64,000 nucleotides of DNA from Gentiana macrophylla. Taxonomy: Eukaryota; Streptophyta; Magnoliopsida; Gentianales; Gentianaceae. Below are positions 46,661-59,200 of this stretch, piece after piece. Made by a program: the position numbers and the translations under genes. The notes under the pieces were generated by a model, which saw nothing but the letters and a program-made list of their open reading frames with translations, was not told the origin of the DNA and made no database searches. Numbering within the stretch: the first letter of the stretch is position 1; every line of letters begins with the position of its first letter. The stretch spans positions 84,526,800 to 84,590,799 of the forward strand of contig CM047815.1 of the NCBI GenBank assembly GCA_026214975.1, in the 5' to 3' direction.

Positions 46661-48390
46661 AAAAACAGTGAACTACAATTGTAAACTCATAGAAGTGAAT
46701 TCACTAAAATAAACTCAAAGAGTTAACTAATGATAAGAAACTTAGATAATGAACCACAGCGTTGAATTACTAATAGTGAACTACAAAAGTAAGCTCACAA
46801 AAAGAACTCAAAAAATGAACTAATAATAGTAAACTATCAATGGTTATCTACAATAGTGAACTGCACTCATAAACTTTTAAAAGTGAACTTTGAAGTGAAT
46901 TAGTAATATGAAGCATGTCTGAAACAGTGAACCATAGCGTTTTGAACTCAAATAGTGAACTACAATTGTAAACTCCTAAAAGTGAATTAAAAAAGTGAAC
47001 TAACAATAATAAATTTCAAAAGTGGACCACAAACATTGAACTACAATCGTAAACTTCTAAAAGTGAACTTTGGTTTGAAGTGAATTAGTAATGTGAATAA
47101 CATGTGTGGAATTGTGAACCAGAGTGTTTTAAACTCAAATAGTGAACCACAATTGTAAACTACTAAAAATGAACACAAAAAATGAACTAACAATAGTAAA
47201 CTTCCAATAGTGTACCACAAACAATAAGCTACAAATAGTGAACTAGCAAAAAAAACTCAAAAAGTGAACTAACAATCGTAAACTTCCAATGGTTAACTAC
47301 AATAGTGAACTACAATTATAAACTACTAAAAGTGAACTTTGGGATGAAGTGAATTAGTAATGTGAAGTAGGTGCGAAACAGTGAACCAGAGTGTTTTGAA
47401 CACAAATACTGAACTACAAACAGTGAACTACAAATAGTGAACTCAAGAAAATGAACTCAAAAAGTGAACTAGCAATTGGTAAATTTCCAATAGTGAACTA
47501 CAAACAGTGAACTACAATTGTAAACTCCTAACAATGAACTCAAAAAGAAAACTACAAATAGTAAACCACAAACAGTGAACTACCAAAGTGAAGTCGCAAA
47601 AAAGAACTCAAAAAGTGAACTTACAATAGTAAACTTCCAATTGTTAACTACAATAGTGAACTACAATTATAAACTCCTAAAGTGAACTTTGGTTGGAAGT
47701 GAATTAGTAATGTGAATTGTATATGAAATAGTGAACCAGAGTGTTTTGAACTCAATTAAAAATAGTGAACCAGATTATTTTTGCTAGCTAATAGTGAATA
47801 AGTATATTTAATGATCAAAGTTACCCAATTACATTGTATTACTACATTGAAATATTAGACCTAGTCATGAAAGGGCAGAAGAAAATGCTTTCATTTATGC
47901 TTAGGTGCGAAACAGTGAACCAGAGTGTTTTGATAAAACAGTGAATCAGAGTATACTGCTATCTAATAGTGAACAAGTAGATTTAAGCATCAGATTTACC
48001 CAATAACAGTGAATTACAAGATCGCTTCCGTGTTTACGCATAATATAAAACACTCCATACACGTTATAATCGTATAGATTTGTTCAAATATTTTTTCTTA
48101 CATATGCATAAGCATTAAGAGCTGAAGTAAAAACAATTCATTGGATGTTTTCAAAATTAAGCTCCCTGAACAAGTAAGCATGAGACCTTACTATCAGATT
48201 CAAAGGTTTTAACAAATGCCTACTCATATATACAAAACACAATAGCAAAATACACAGAAGATAACAATAGTAAACTACAAATAGTGACCTACAACAATGA
48301 AATACAATTGTAAACTGCTAAAAGTGAACTCACAGAAATGAACTCAAAAACTGAACAAACAAAATTAAGTTCCAATAGTGTACTATTGCA
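46660..48390. repeat. Degenerate GTGAACTA tandem array
   Basis: About 1.1 kb (46660-47780), plus a sparser second part (47880-48390), is built from short variants of AGTGAACTACAA, AGTAAACT and GTGAACTC at roughly 11- to 14-bp spacing. A larger block starting GTGAATTAGTAAT(A/G)TGAA, followed by AACAGTGAACCA.AG.GTTTT, recurs at 46895, 47080, 47349 and 47699. It carries no ORF. Confidence 0.9.
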
Positions 48391-48890
48391 GCCATTATGG
48401 CTGAAATCTTCTTATTACATTGTTTGAATCCCAAACCCCTTCCCTCCACCCTCAATTCAAACGAAAAAACAAAAAATCCGATGAAGGAAATGAAAATGAT
48501 TTATTACATGATACTACTAGTTATGAATCCCTGTTTCTCCACGTTTGAAAGGCTGCACCTTTAGTCCATGTTTCATGTAAATTGTCAAAGCCATCGTAGG
48601 CAAAACAAGACGACCTTCAACAACTTTGACATGGTATCGGTATAAGATATTGGCTGCTACAAATTTCACATGGTAATATGTAAAAGTCTTTTCCTAAACA
48701 CAGCCTAGGACCTCCATTGAATGTTGTAAACTTGTAAGAAGATTCACTTGTCTATCTTCCATTTCTTAGCAAGATACAGATCCAATTTTTCAAAAAAAAA
48801 GTTACAGATCAAGAAACAGAGACGCAAATGCTCAAACAGACAAAAAGAAATTGACTCAAACATGGGTGGCTACACACAGCTAATTGAGGC
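48391..48890. other. Spacer after the GTGAACTA array
   Basis: No gene recognised. Confidence 0.4.
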
Positions 48891-48896
48891 ACACAA

Positions 48897-49742
48897 TCAA
48901 GGGATAAACTTCCACATATTCCGATCAAAAGACCTCCTAGTGCATCTGCCACTAATCCAAGCAAATGAGGATGATTGAACTTCACTAAAAAAACACATGT
49001 TCACCGTGCAAGATCGATTTAGAATGAAACACCACCTCATTTCTTCTACCCCACAAAATCCATAAGACATTACGCTTGATATAGCTTCGCACAGCCACAA
49101 TGATTTGTTATGTCAAAAAGTACCTGAAGTAATCATACAAAAGTATTGGTCTTAGAATGAAGGAGCTTGCACCATCTGAACTTAAGAGCATCGACATGGT
49201 TGTTATTTGAAGAGAGGTCAACTATAATTTCCGTAAGAGCAAAAACAAATAACTTATTGTTTGGACCAATCTTCCACAATGGTTATCAATTTTACTTGAA
49301 GCAGTAGAAACATTTAGAAGTAAAGAATTCAGCTCAAACAATTCCCCTTCTTCTGTACCCCTCACTCTTTCACAAATATAGCTATCTTTGTTCAAAGAAA
49401 GTTGATAAAGTCTTCGATATCTTTTCATCAAAGGCTCATCCTGGTGCATATAATCAATCCTTTTTTTGCAGGGTCTGGTTAGGGGTAAGTCATTTAGGCC
49501 TGTATGCAGTCACACTACTACACCGACCATTCTCATGAAAGCAACGAGACAAGAGAGACAAACTCCGAAGTCACCCGCCCCTTGGACCTTGTGTTGATAA
49601 CAAAGTGCTCATGATATTTCCTCAACAAGATAAGCAATCCAAACCAAGGTTTTGCCTTAGCTTCAGGAATGGGATAATCATCGGATGTCAAATATATCCC
49701 TACACGACTGCGGTTCAACACATCGCCATATTGTTCCATCAA
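48897..49742 (-). pseudogene. Possible LINE reverse-transcriptase tail
   Basis: Minus strand. MHQDEPLMKRYRRLYQLSLN with KDSYICERV (49449-49222) resembles the region after the RT domain of plant LINEs (a W.G..PL...YPRLY.LS..K pattern). Further down, NVLWILWGRRNEVVFHSKS (about 49000-49070) resembles the LW.IW..RN..VF motif after zf-RVT. The RT core is not seen. The frame 49742-49533 is of unclear origin. Confidence 0.4.
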
Positions 49743-52423
49743 CTGCCAAGAAGATCAATGTTACTACCAATGGTTAACTGCAAAAGTGACCTCAAACATT
49801 ATAAGCATCAACATCTATAAGATGATTATAAAACATAAAGTCACTAGCCTTAAAACCTGTGCATCATGAACGGGACGATGTGAATCATAAAATTAAACTA
49901 TTTAATAAAAGTATGGTTTCAACAAAAAAAATTAAAAAAAAATAAATCCCTCCCGGTTATTAAAGTAACTCCGGTAAGAGATTCTCCTTATTGACAAAGT
50001 TTCAACAATACACTGTTCTCGCCAGTAATTTTTATTATAACACCAAAAAAGAAGTTACCATAAGTTGATTTGTATTGCATAAAAGTTACCCAACAAAATG
50101 AATCATTACAATGTAGCTATGAATTGAAGGAAATAACCTTATCATGGATAGGGAACATAAGTTACATAATGAATTAATAAAACCTTCACATTTTATTTCT
50201 TGTGCATAAGAACCCCCTCCTTTTTTGGAAAAAAAACCCAAATATTTATTACCATCTTATCATAACATCCACCACCATCTTTGTATACCTATTCTTTCAT
50301 AGGTGGAGAATAATATATAAACCGAAGTCCGAATACATACAAAAGAAGTTTAATGACCAAAAAAAGCATTATTTTTCCAAAGTGTACACGTCTTTTGATG
50401 TAAAAAATCAGAAATATGAGTGAAGAACAAACACATAAGAATGTCAAACTCGTTATAAATTTGTTGCAATAACCACAGGACATGCGAACTCTTAGTTGTG
50501 AAACTTCAATCATTCCGTGCATGATGCACACATTTTTGTTTTGTTTTGGTATGGCGTGTATTAAAAAAATGATGTGCAAGAGGCACCACCATTTGCAAAT
50601 ACGTGTTGCCTTTTTATTTGCATGTTACCACCGTAACCTTTTTATTCTCATGTTTCCTTCGGATATTGAAACAAAAAAGAGTGGAAGTGTAGCATTGTGG
50701 CTATTTGATGATTCAAATGCTACACCTTTTTTTAATAATTCGGAAGAACTCGCCTTGAAATTTTCCTGTATTAGTAGTTATCAAGACATTACTAAAACAA
50801 TCAGCTAGAAACCAAATTTTCAACAAAAAGTTCCTCATTCAATTTCAAAGCCATCGATATAGTTGCCATGCTAAAAAAACAATGGATATGTCAAATAAAT
50901 AAATAAAAAACAATGAAAAACTCCAATACAGTATCTGTTACATATTTCCAAAGCATAAATTAAAATGGATTAGAGGAAAAGAATTCAAAAGCAAAAATAA
51001 AGTACATGAAAAAGAAAAAAGAAATACAAAATACAAATGGTAGGCTACAACCATAAAACTCACATAAGTATACCATTAGCATCGCGCAAAGCTTAGGAGC
51101 CGCCGTCGATCTTGCCTCTAATAGCAAAGGGAGGAAATGACTGCAAGTTTAATTGTGAAACAACTAAAATAAATAAATAACAATACACCGATTCCATTAC
51201 TGTTTTATAAATTGAAAGAAAAAATCAATCAATCAAATCCATAAAATCGACAAAACCTACAAATTGACCACTAAAAGAATATCATCACCATGAATACGAC
51301 TAAATCATCTTTGAGGCGACTAAAAGAGACGACATACAAAAGAATGACAAGTTCACTTGGAAAATTTGTCATCGATCGGGCAAAACGTGCAAAAAATTAC
51401 CCATTTCAAACCTAAACAACAACACATTCAAGTTATTCAATAAATTTCCACGTAAGCCAATGGACGGTGATTATGCTTTCTTCGAAAACTTGACCTACTC
51501 CACCGTTAATCAAACAACGACTTATTCCTCACACAAAATCATCAGTCTTCCTGATTTCACATTGACATATTGGCATTTCCTTAATTTGTTAAGGACATAT
51601 GAGCAGTTCATGTATTAATAGCGATTTGTTTAGGCTAATTTTGTTTGAAGGGATGTTTAGGCTAAATTAAAGTGAGAGAGAATTTATGCGGGATTTAAGG
51701 AAGTAAAATTGTTGTTTGAAATATTTTGAATAGGAATTAATATAATTAATTATTTTCGGTTTCTTAGGGATATTTGAGATTAATGGTGTAATGATTATTT
51801 CATGCCAATAAAAAATGGCACTGCAATTTGGTAAATTTCAGTTTAAATTTTATGTTTTTTTAGGAAGTAAAATGATTGCTCGACATATTTTGAATTGGAA
51901 TTAATATAATCTATTTATATATTTTCGGTTTCTTAAGGATATTTGATATTAATGGTGTAATGCTTAGTCCAAAGTGTTATAACAAGTCCCTGCTTCATAT
52001 AGACACAAATTTCTCTACCCTCAGTGTTGAATTTATATGTATCATGTATGTATACTAGCCCAATTGTCGTATGTTGAAACTACAGAAATCATCACCTACT
52101 CCAAGTGCTTTTACATCAAAACGACTCACTCTCACGGTTTCGCAAACTAAGAATTTAGAGATAAGGTTGCTAATGGTGGTTCTCCACCAGAAAATTTAGG
52201 TAAATTAATTGAGAATGACATTTAAGGAGATGGAGAGGTTGTTGTGGGAGAACGGTTGAATTTGAGTGCCGATTTTGGAAAGAACGATTCACATCAAGCG
52301 TCGCCGAGAGATGTGATATTTCCGCGCCATAGATCGAAGGGGTAAGGGCTGCGGAGGTGCTTCGCCAGAAAATCAAGGGAGACGGAAAAGAAGGGTAATA
52401 CTGTCCATTCAGTTTACTTTTTA
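49743..52423. other. AT-rich DNA, no gene recognised
   Basis: Small frames are low-complexity. An imperfect duplicated segment (GGAAGTAAAAT.ATTG, ATATTTTGAAT.GGAATTAATAT, TTTTCGGTTTCTTA) occurs at about 51700-51785 and 51858-51960. The frame 52496-52170 (minus) has no recognisable domain and overlaps a MITE fragment at its 5' end. Confidence 0.4.
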
Positions 52424-52603
52424 GGGGGAATGAGGGAGAAGGACATAAATATTTAAATTGATTGAGTAGAAGGGCGCTTTTTTGAAATTTTTGCATAAAA
52501 GAAAAACTATTTATTCATTGTCGAAATTCACTTGTGTTGAAATTATTTATTTAAATTCATTGTGAAATTCATTTGTCGAAATTCACTAATTTTCCGGAAA
52601 ATA
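52424..52603. mobile_element. Truncated Mutator-like MITE, copy 1
   Basis: It starts GGGGGAATGAGGGAGAAGGA and follows copy 3 (55462) closely through the GTCGAAATTCACTTGTGTTG block, but breaks off near 52603. The right end is missing. Confidence 0.7.
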
Positions 52604-53089
52604 AGACATTCGATACGTATTAAATGAAAACTCATTCAACACGTCAGCCTCTTGATCAAAATTTAAAAGAAAAATATGCTTTGATAAAAAAAGGAAACAC
52701 AGTAGAAGCTAAAAAATAATAGTTACTAAAACATGCTCGGTAACAAACACCGTTACTAAATTCCACCACAAACTTAGGAGATCAAACCACACAAGCTGAT
52801 AAAGCTCTGAAAGTTTGATTAAAAACAAGATAAAAAAAACTACCGAATGCAAAGAGAATCTAGCTCTATATGCTGCTGCTACTGCAGTACTATGCTAACG
52901 GAAAAATGCAAATGCAGAATGTAAAATATAATGCCAGCTACAGGGAAATTCTTACCTAGGGTATTAGTGCCTTAAACCAATCGGGTCAGATTACTTAGCG
53001 ATGAAGAGCTTGCGAGGAATTGTGTGTGACACAGTGAGGATCAATAACGACACATCGTATTCTGAGTTTATAATGTATTATATAAAATA

Positions 53090-53476
53090 GGGAATGAGAA
53101 AGAATGACAAAATATTTCATGATTGAGTAGAAGGGCAGTTTTTGAAACTTTTGCATAAAAGACAAAACTATTTATTCATTGTCGAAATTCACTTGTGTTG
53201 AAATTCACTATTTAAATTTTTGCCGAAATTCACATGAAATTCACTAATTTTCAAAATTCATTGTCGAAATTCACTAATTTTTGGGATTCATTTGTCGAAA
53301 TTCATTGTCAAAATTCAATGATTTGGGATTCACAGGGAGATTCATTTGATTTTAGGGATTCATTGTTATTTCTTCTTCCATTATAAAAATTATGCGATTT
53401 GTCTTCTACTATATAAAAAATATGTAGTTGTCTTATTCTTAAAAATATTAGGATTTTGTCTTATCCCTAATTTTCC
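53090..53476. mobile_element. Mutator-like MITE, copy 2
   Basis: 387 bp. The left end GGGAATGAGAAAGAATGACA and the complement of the right end GGAAAATTAGGGATAAGACA are related inverted repeats. The 10-bp repeat ATATAAAATA flanks it (53080-53089 and 53477-53486). The interior has several GTCGAAATTCA-type repeats. Non-coding. Confidence 0.75.
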
Positions 53477-53697
53477 ATATAAAATATATATGTATAATTA
53501 TGGGTCAAGAGCCTATATTTTACAAACACCCCTGGAATTATTTATTTGTATATCTAAACAACATGTACAATAATAATTATCGTGGCAAAGTAAGATCACA
53601 AGAATATGATCCTGAATTATAACTTGTTGCGTCGACAACGATCTTGTCCTCTTGACTTGAATCTCCAGCAGGTCTTGATGAAGAAGATAACAATGTG

Positions 53698-55051
53698 TTA
53701 AGCTGCCGAAGAGGTTGTGATTAGAGAAGCTCTTACAAATGCCGGTAGACCGTGAAATTCGGGCTTCGGGGGTACTTCTAACCCCTCAATGCTACCTTCC
53801 AACATTTCAATAACCTTTTTGATAGTTGGTCTATGTAATGGATTAATCTGTATACACCAAAGACCTACTAATATCATCTTCCTTTCAATTGCATTGATAT
53901 CATTGGTTTCCAGATCTTGGTTCGTGTGACGGGTGACACGTTTATACACCCAATCAGGGAAATACGCCTCGCTATTATTGCCCGTTGTTGTTGTCGTCGT
54001 CGTTGTGGGATTGTTTCTTGCTCCAACCATCTCTAAGACCATCATACCGAAACTATATACATCCGTGCTAAGAGATACAGTGCCGATACTAGCATTGAAA
54101 AGTTCAGGAGCGATGTAACCGATTGTTCCCCTAGCTTGAAGCTTTGAGAGAATAGTTTCTCTTTTATTGCAAAATATCGCCATCCCGAAATCCGATATCT
54201 TAGGACAAAAATCCTCATTAAGAAGAATATTTTGAGGTTTTATGTCAAAATGCACCATGCTGTCGTGCTTGTTGTGCAAGTAATGAAGCCCTCGAGCAAT
54301 GCCGATAGCTATTTTGTATCGCTGATCCATTCTCAGAAGTGAATTTGATTCTTGATATCGGATGTGTTTTTCAAGAGAACCATTCGGCATGTACTCGTAA
54401 ATCAAAGCACATTTATTACTACCATCATGGCAAAACCCTAAAAGAGAGACAACATTGACATGGGAAGTTGTACTAATGCTCGCGATTTCAGTGAGAAATT
54501 GATCGCCACTAAATTTCTTGTTCTTTAGAAGCTTTACTGCCATAGGATGTCCATTAAAAAGGTATCCTTTGTACACATCCCCATGGCCTCCTTGACCGAT
54601 TTTTTCGCTGAATGAATTTGTCATTTTCGTGAGGTCGGAATAAGTGTACCTTGTTGGAATGTTGGATCCACATTGCTTAATGACCACTTCAAGTTTTTCA
54701 TCATCATTACTTATTCTAGCAGCTTGTTCAGGTTGAGGTTGAGCATTTGAATGTTTCATATATACACAGTATAATATGATTAAACTGCAGGTTAACAACG
54801 TCACGATAGGTACAACAATTTCTGCAACAAGAGAAATTAAACCTTTTTATTAGTGAATCAATTTCATGTTATTAATAGCATGCATGTATATAATAAATAC
54901 AGAGTTACGGCGGCGCTACATCGACACTTTTGTAGTTTGTATGATGTTACGGTGTTTTGTTTCCCGAGTTTTATGTTAATTACCAATCATATTATACAGA
55001 GAATTGACATACCGATTCTCAGCTTCTTCAAATGATGATCCTTTCTTGCAC
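53698..55051 (-). CDS. LRK10L-type non-RD receptor kinase, ectodomain exon not found
   Basis: A predicted membrane Ser/Thr kinase. Two exons on the minus strand: a 39-bp exon 55051-55013 (between CTGCGCAG and GTATGTC) and the kinase exon 54821-53698 (after TTGTTGCAG). The join gives a basic stretch (RKDHHLKKLRI), then a membrane span (VVPIVTLLTCSLIILYCVY). Counting from Met at 54804: glycine loop GQGGHGDVYKG at 70-80, Lys 91, catalytic loop HFDIKPQNILL at 185-195 (HFD instead of HRD, the non-RD form usual in this family), DFG 205-207, APE 232-234. A run of eight Thr lies at 267-274, in the kinase C-lobe. The kinase domain is complete. The extracellular cysteine-rich exon is not seen upstream; MITE and copia insertions fill that interval, so exon 1 is lost or beyond the window. 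Confidence 0.85.
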
Positions 55052-55379
55052 CTGCGCAGAAACTAATGCACGCATTAGTAAGAACCAAGACGACGTGAAA
55101 ATTATTCAAACGGCTTCATGTTCTTAATTTCTTCTGTGTGTTTGGGGAGAAAAAATTTGTAGCTAGCCTACAAAAAAGAAAGATTTTTTTTTTATTTTAA
55201 AAGCAACAAATGAATCGAGCTGTTTTTTTTTTGTTTTTTTGGTTTGTTAGAATACAACCGTTGAATCTTCCACTTTTTCATAAAAGCTCCAGGTATTTGA
55301 ACAGCACCGATCCATTAATCATTTATCGATTTGGATTATGTCTGCAGAGTCTGACTTTTATTCAGGGGTAAGACCTTGC
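55052..55379. other. Intron or upstream DNA of the second kinase
   Basis: No exon with extracellular-domain cysteines is visible. Poly(T) and poly(A) tracts lie near 55180 and 55225. Confidence 0.4.
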
Positions 55380-55461
55380 CAAAAACGAGAAAATATAATT
55401 TCAGGTCGTTTTAACACCTTTTATTTCATGTCAGGTCGGATCAGACCTGACATTTTTTTTA

Positions 55462-55844
55462 GGGGGAATGAGGGAGAAGGACAAAAATATTTTATCAATT
55501 AAGTAGAAGGGCGATCTTTTGAAACTTTTGCATAAAGGACAAAACTATTTATCCACTATCGAAATTCACTTGTGTTGAAATTATTTGTTTAAATTCCTTT
55601 GCCGAAATTCTTTGTCGAAATTCACTAATTTTCAAAATTCATTGTCGGGATTCATCGATTTTGGGATTCATTGTCGAAATTCATCGATTTGGGATTCACT
55701 AGGGAGATTCAGCGATTTTAGGGATTCATTGTTTTCATTCTTCCATTATAAAAATTATGCAGTTGTCCTTCTCCCTATAAAAAATATGTAGTTGTCCTGT
55801 TGCTTAATAATATTTCAGATTGTGTCCTTATCCCTAATTTCCCA
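55462..55844. mobile_element. Mutator-like MITE, copy 3
   Basis: 383 bp, from GGGGGAATGAGGGAGAAGGA to CCCTAATTTCCCA. It is flanked by TTTTTTTTA on both sides (55453-55461 and 55845-55853), a 9-bp duplication as for Mutator-like elements. It is homologous to copies at 52424 and 53090. Confidence 0.75.
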
Positions 55845-55966
55845 TTTTTTTTAAGTCCCCCGTGGAATTTTTCCCCCTCGCCCCGTGGAATTTTCCCCTA
55901 GCTAGTCCGTGGAAATTTCCACATGCTGGAGGAAATTTCAACCGCACCAGGGGAAAATTTCCACGG

Positions 55967-56180
55967 TGTTAAGAAGAATTGATGATGTGGCATGATCTAT
56001 GGTGTACACATCACCTATGATCTAATGGTCCAAGTTTAATCTTATCTAGTTGTTATTAGATTCTCTGCAATTCTGTTAGATTTCCTTTTCTACAAGAATG
56101 CTTTTCATATATATGTATTCGGTGGAGCTACTGAGATAATTAATAAGACATTCTTCTATCTCTTTTCTGTTTTCTTAAGT
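55967..56180 (+). repeat. 5' LTR of copia element
   Basis: 214 bp, ending ...CTTAAGT rather than the usual CA. The end is the same in the other LTR. Confidence 0.93.
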
Positions 56181-56193
56181 TGGTATCAGAGCC
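56181..56193 (+). other. Primer binding site (initiator Met tRNA)
   Basis: TGGTATCAGAGCC, the standard plant copia primer site, directly after the LTR. Confidence 0.93.
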
Positions 56194-56200
56194 GGTTTCA

Positions 56201-59200
56201 ATGGCGTCTTCAGCTCTGTCCACGGCTGAGATGACCACTACCACCGAAAGCTCCACCATAACAACCACCAATGTTTGACTCTATTTGCGTCCATGGCTAA
56301 TATCTACTACTTGATTGTTTCCATGGCTATTCCTCCCTTTCATGAGGATCTACCCCTTTTCTCCTTTTCTGCTATTCCAACGCCGCTTTTCACCACCGGC
56401 GCACTGTCTCTCTGGCTATTTTTCTGCAGGAGCTCCACCACACACTCCGATTTCACCCCTGACTGGTTCCTTCACCTCTCGTCCTTTACCCACACTCATT
56501 CTGGCATGCATGCTCTGATTCAACTTCATTACTTGATCTACTTGTCTTGTGAAGCTAAATTGGGAAAACTATTTGCTATGGAAGTATACCATTCTTCCTA
56601 TTGTTAAAGGGTACAAGTTAGAAGTTTTTCTCTTTGGTACTATACCTTGGCCGTCTTCCTCTAAATGCAGGTGAATGCATCTAGCATCAGCAATTGAACA
56701 ATGGGACTCTACTGATCAGCTTCTTATGGGGTGGTTACTCTGTTCAATGACTGAACAGGCCTTATCTGAGGTAATTGGTTGTAACACCTCTTCTGAGGTT
56801 TGGAGTACTTTGGAAAGCCTTTTTAATTCTCATTCAGAAGCAAGAATGCTTGAATATAAAAGCGCACTTACTAAAAGCGAAAAAGCGGTAGATCATGAGT
56901 GATTATTTAGCCCTTATGAAATCTTACTCGATAAGTTGCTAGCGGCGAGGGTATCCTATCTCTAAGTGCGAACTAATCTTGGGTGTGCTTGGGGCTTGGA
57001 TAGAGATTATGAATCGCCATAGTAAACATTACAGCTAGAGTTGGTTCAATGAGTTGGCAAGAGGTTCAGTCTCAACTCCTCACCCATGAAAGACTAGTTG
57101 CACGTTTCAATCCATCTTCTACGAGGTCAAATCCTCTCTGAGACTGGCGCACGGATGTATCTAGAGGTTCCCATGCTTAGCCGACCATAGGGCACAATTC
57201 TAGTCTAATAGAGGACGAGGTGGCAACAGGGGTGGAAGATCTAGAGGTGGTGGTAGGGGTGGCAGGTCTAATTCCAATAATAGGAGTGTCTGTCAATTGT
57301 GTGGAAAAAATGGTCATACGGTTCTTGAATCTTGCATGATTTGATGAGAGTTTTCTGAGGCCAAGTCAAAAGCAGTAACAATTCTAGATCTCTGGTAATC
57401 AAAATGCTTCTAGACCTGCTGCCTACATTGCATCTCCACAATCAGTTTCTGATTCTGCTTGGTATATGGACAGTGGAGCCACAAACCACATCACAGGGGA
57501 CCTCAACAATCTATATTTGAGTCTTTGGATATCTCTGGTCTGACACTCTTGGAGTAGGTAATGGTGAGCAACTCCTTATTCATCATGTTGGTCGAGTCAA
57601 AATCCCAACTACACACTCATCACAACCTCTAAAACTTAACTCACATGCTACATGTTCGAGAAATTACTAAGAATTTGCTTAGTGTCTCAAAACTTACTGT
57701 GATAATAATGTTATTATTGAGTTTACTAACTCTTATTGTGTTGTGAAGGACAAGAAAAGCAGGATGCCTCTTTACATGGGAACACTGGAGCATAGTGCTG
57801 TACAAGATGGGCGATCAACTTTGAGAGTGTTATGAGCTCCCCTCAATCCAATGTCAAGACTTCTTTTCTGGTTGAGTCTAGTAGGGTTCAGTCTCTTAAT
57901 GTCAATAAAGATCCAAATGTCTGGCATAGGAGATTAGGTCATCCTTCTCCAAGGATTTTGAGTCAAGTTCTACAAAATTGTAATGTCTCTCTTAATGGAA
58001 AACTTATGTTTTGTGAATCTTACCAGTATGGTAAATCACATGCTTTACCTTATGCTCTGTCTGATTCTCATGCTGCTCATATTTTTGACCTTGTTCATAC
58101 TGATGTGTGGGGACCTTCCCCTGTAAAATCCACTGGTGGTTATACATATTATGTCCATTTTGTTGATGACCACACTAGGTATACATGGCTTTTTCCTTTA
58201 AAACAAAAATCAAAAGTGCGTAATGTGATCAAACAGTTCCAAAAAATGGTTGAGAATCAGTTTTCTACATCCCTTAAGTGTCTTCAATCAGATTGGGGAG
58301 GTGAGTATAGGAGTATTGAGTCATATTTGAAAGATCAAGGTATCAGTTTTAGACATCCTTGCCCTCATGCTCATGGACAGCATGGTAGGGCTGAAAGGAA
58401 GCATAGACGACACATTGTTGAACTAGGATTGACTCTTCTTGCTCAAGCCTCAATGCCATTAACTTTCTGGTGGCATAGCTTTCAGCAGGCAACCATGATC
58501 ATTAACAATCTTCCTACCCCTGTCTTGAAAAACCTGTCTCCTTATGAATCTCTATTTGGAACTAAGCCAAACTATAAACAGTTTAAGGTCTTTGGTTGTG
58601 CCTGTTATCCTCATCTTAGACCATTCCAAACAACAAAGTTTCAGTTTCACTCTAGCAAGTGTGTCAATCTAGGAATCAGCCCTATACATAAAGGCTACCA
58701 ATGCCTAGACATGAGTGGAAGGATTTACATCACTAGGGATGTCATATTTGATGAGACCACCTTTCCTTTTGCCACTAATTTTTTCGAGAGGTCTATGAGC
58801 CATTTATGTGCTTGAAGATTCGATAGTTGGTTTTCTTGCCTTCCCGGTACAAGGATACTCATAACCTTGCTCATGCTACACAATTGCGATCTGACCACTC
58901 GGATGCTTCAACAGGTATCCCTGGTGCTAGTCCTACTTATATTCATAGTCCTAATGTCTCTTCTTTATGTTCACCAAGAACACCCTTGCACACACCTTTG
59001 TCCACTTGAATCCACTTTTAGCATTACTCCAACACTGCTTCACCCCTTGTTACAGCTGACCATTACAGAGTCAAGTCCTTCACTCTCTTCCACTCTACAC
59101 CTCTCTCTCACCACGGCTGTGCTTTCCACCTCAGGATCCTAACCTTCTTAATATCCATCCTATGATCACTTTAGAGCTAAGAAGGGTATCTTTAAACCAA

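Noticed and set aside
52170..52496. 108-codon minus frame
   Set aside because: Its first part is the MITE copy at 52424 and the rest matches nothing I know.
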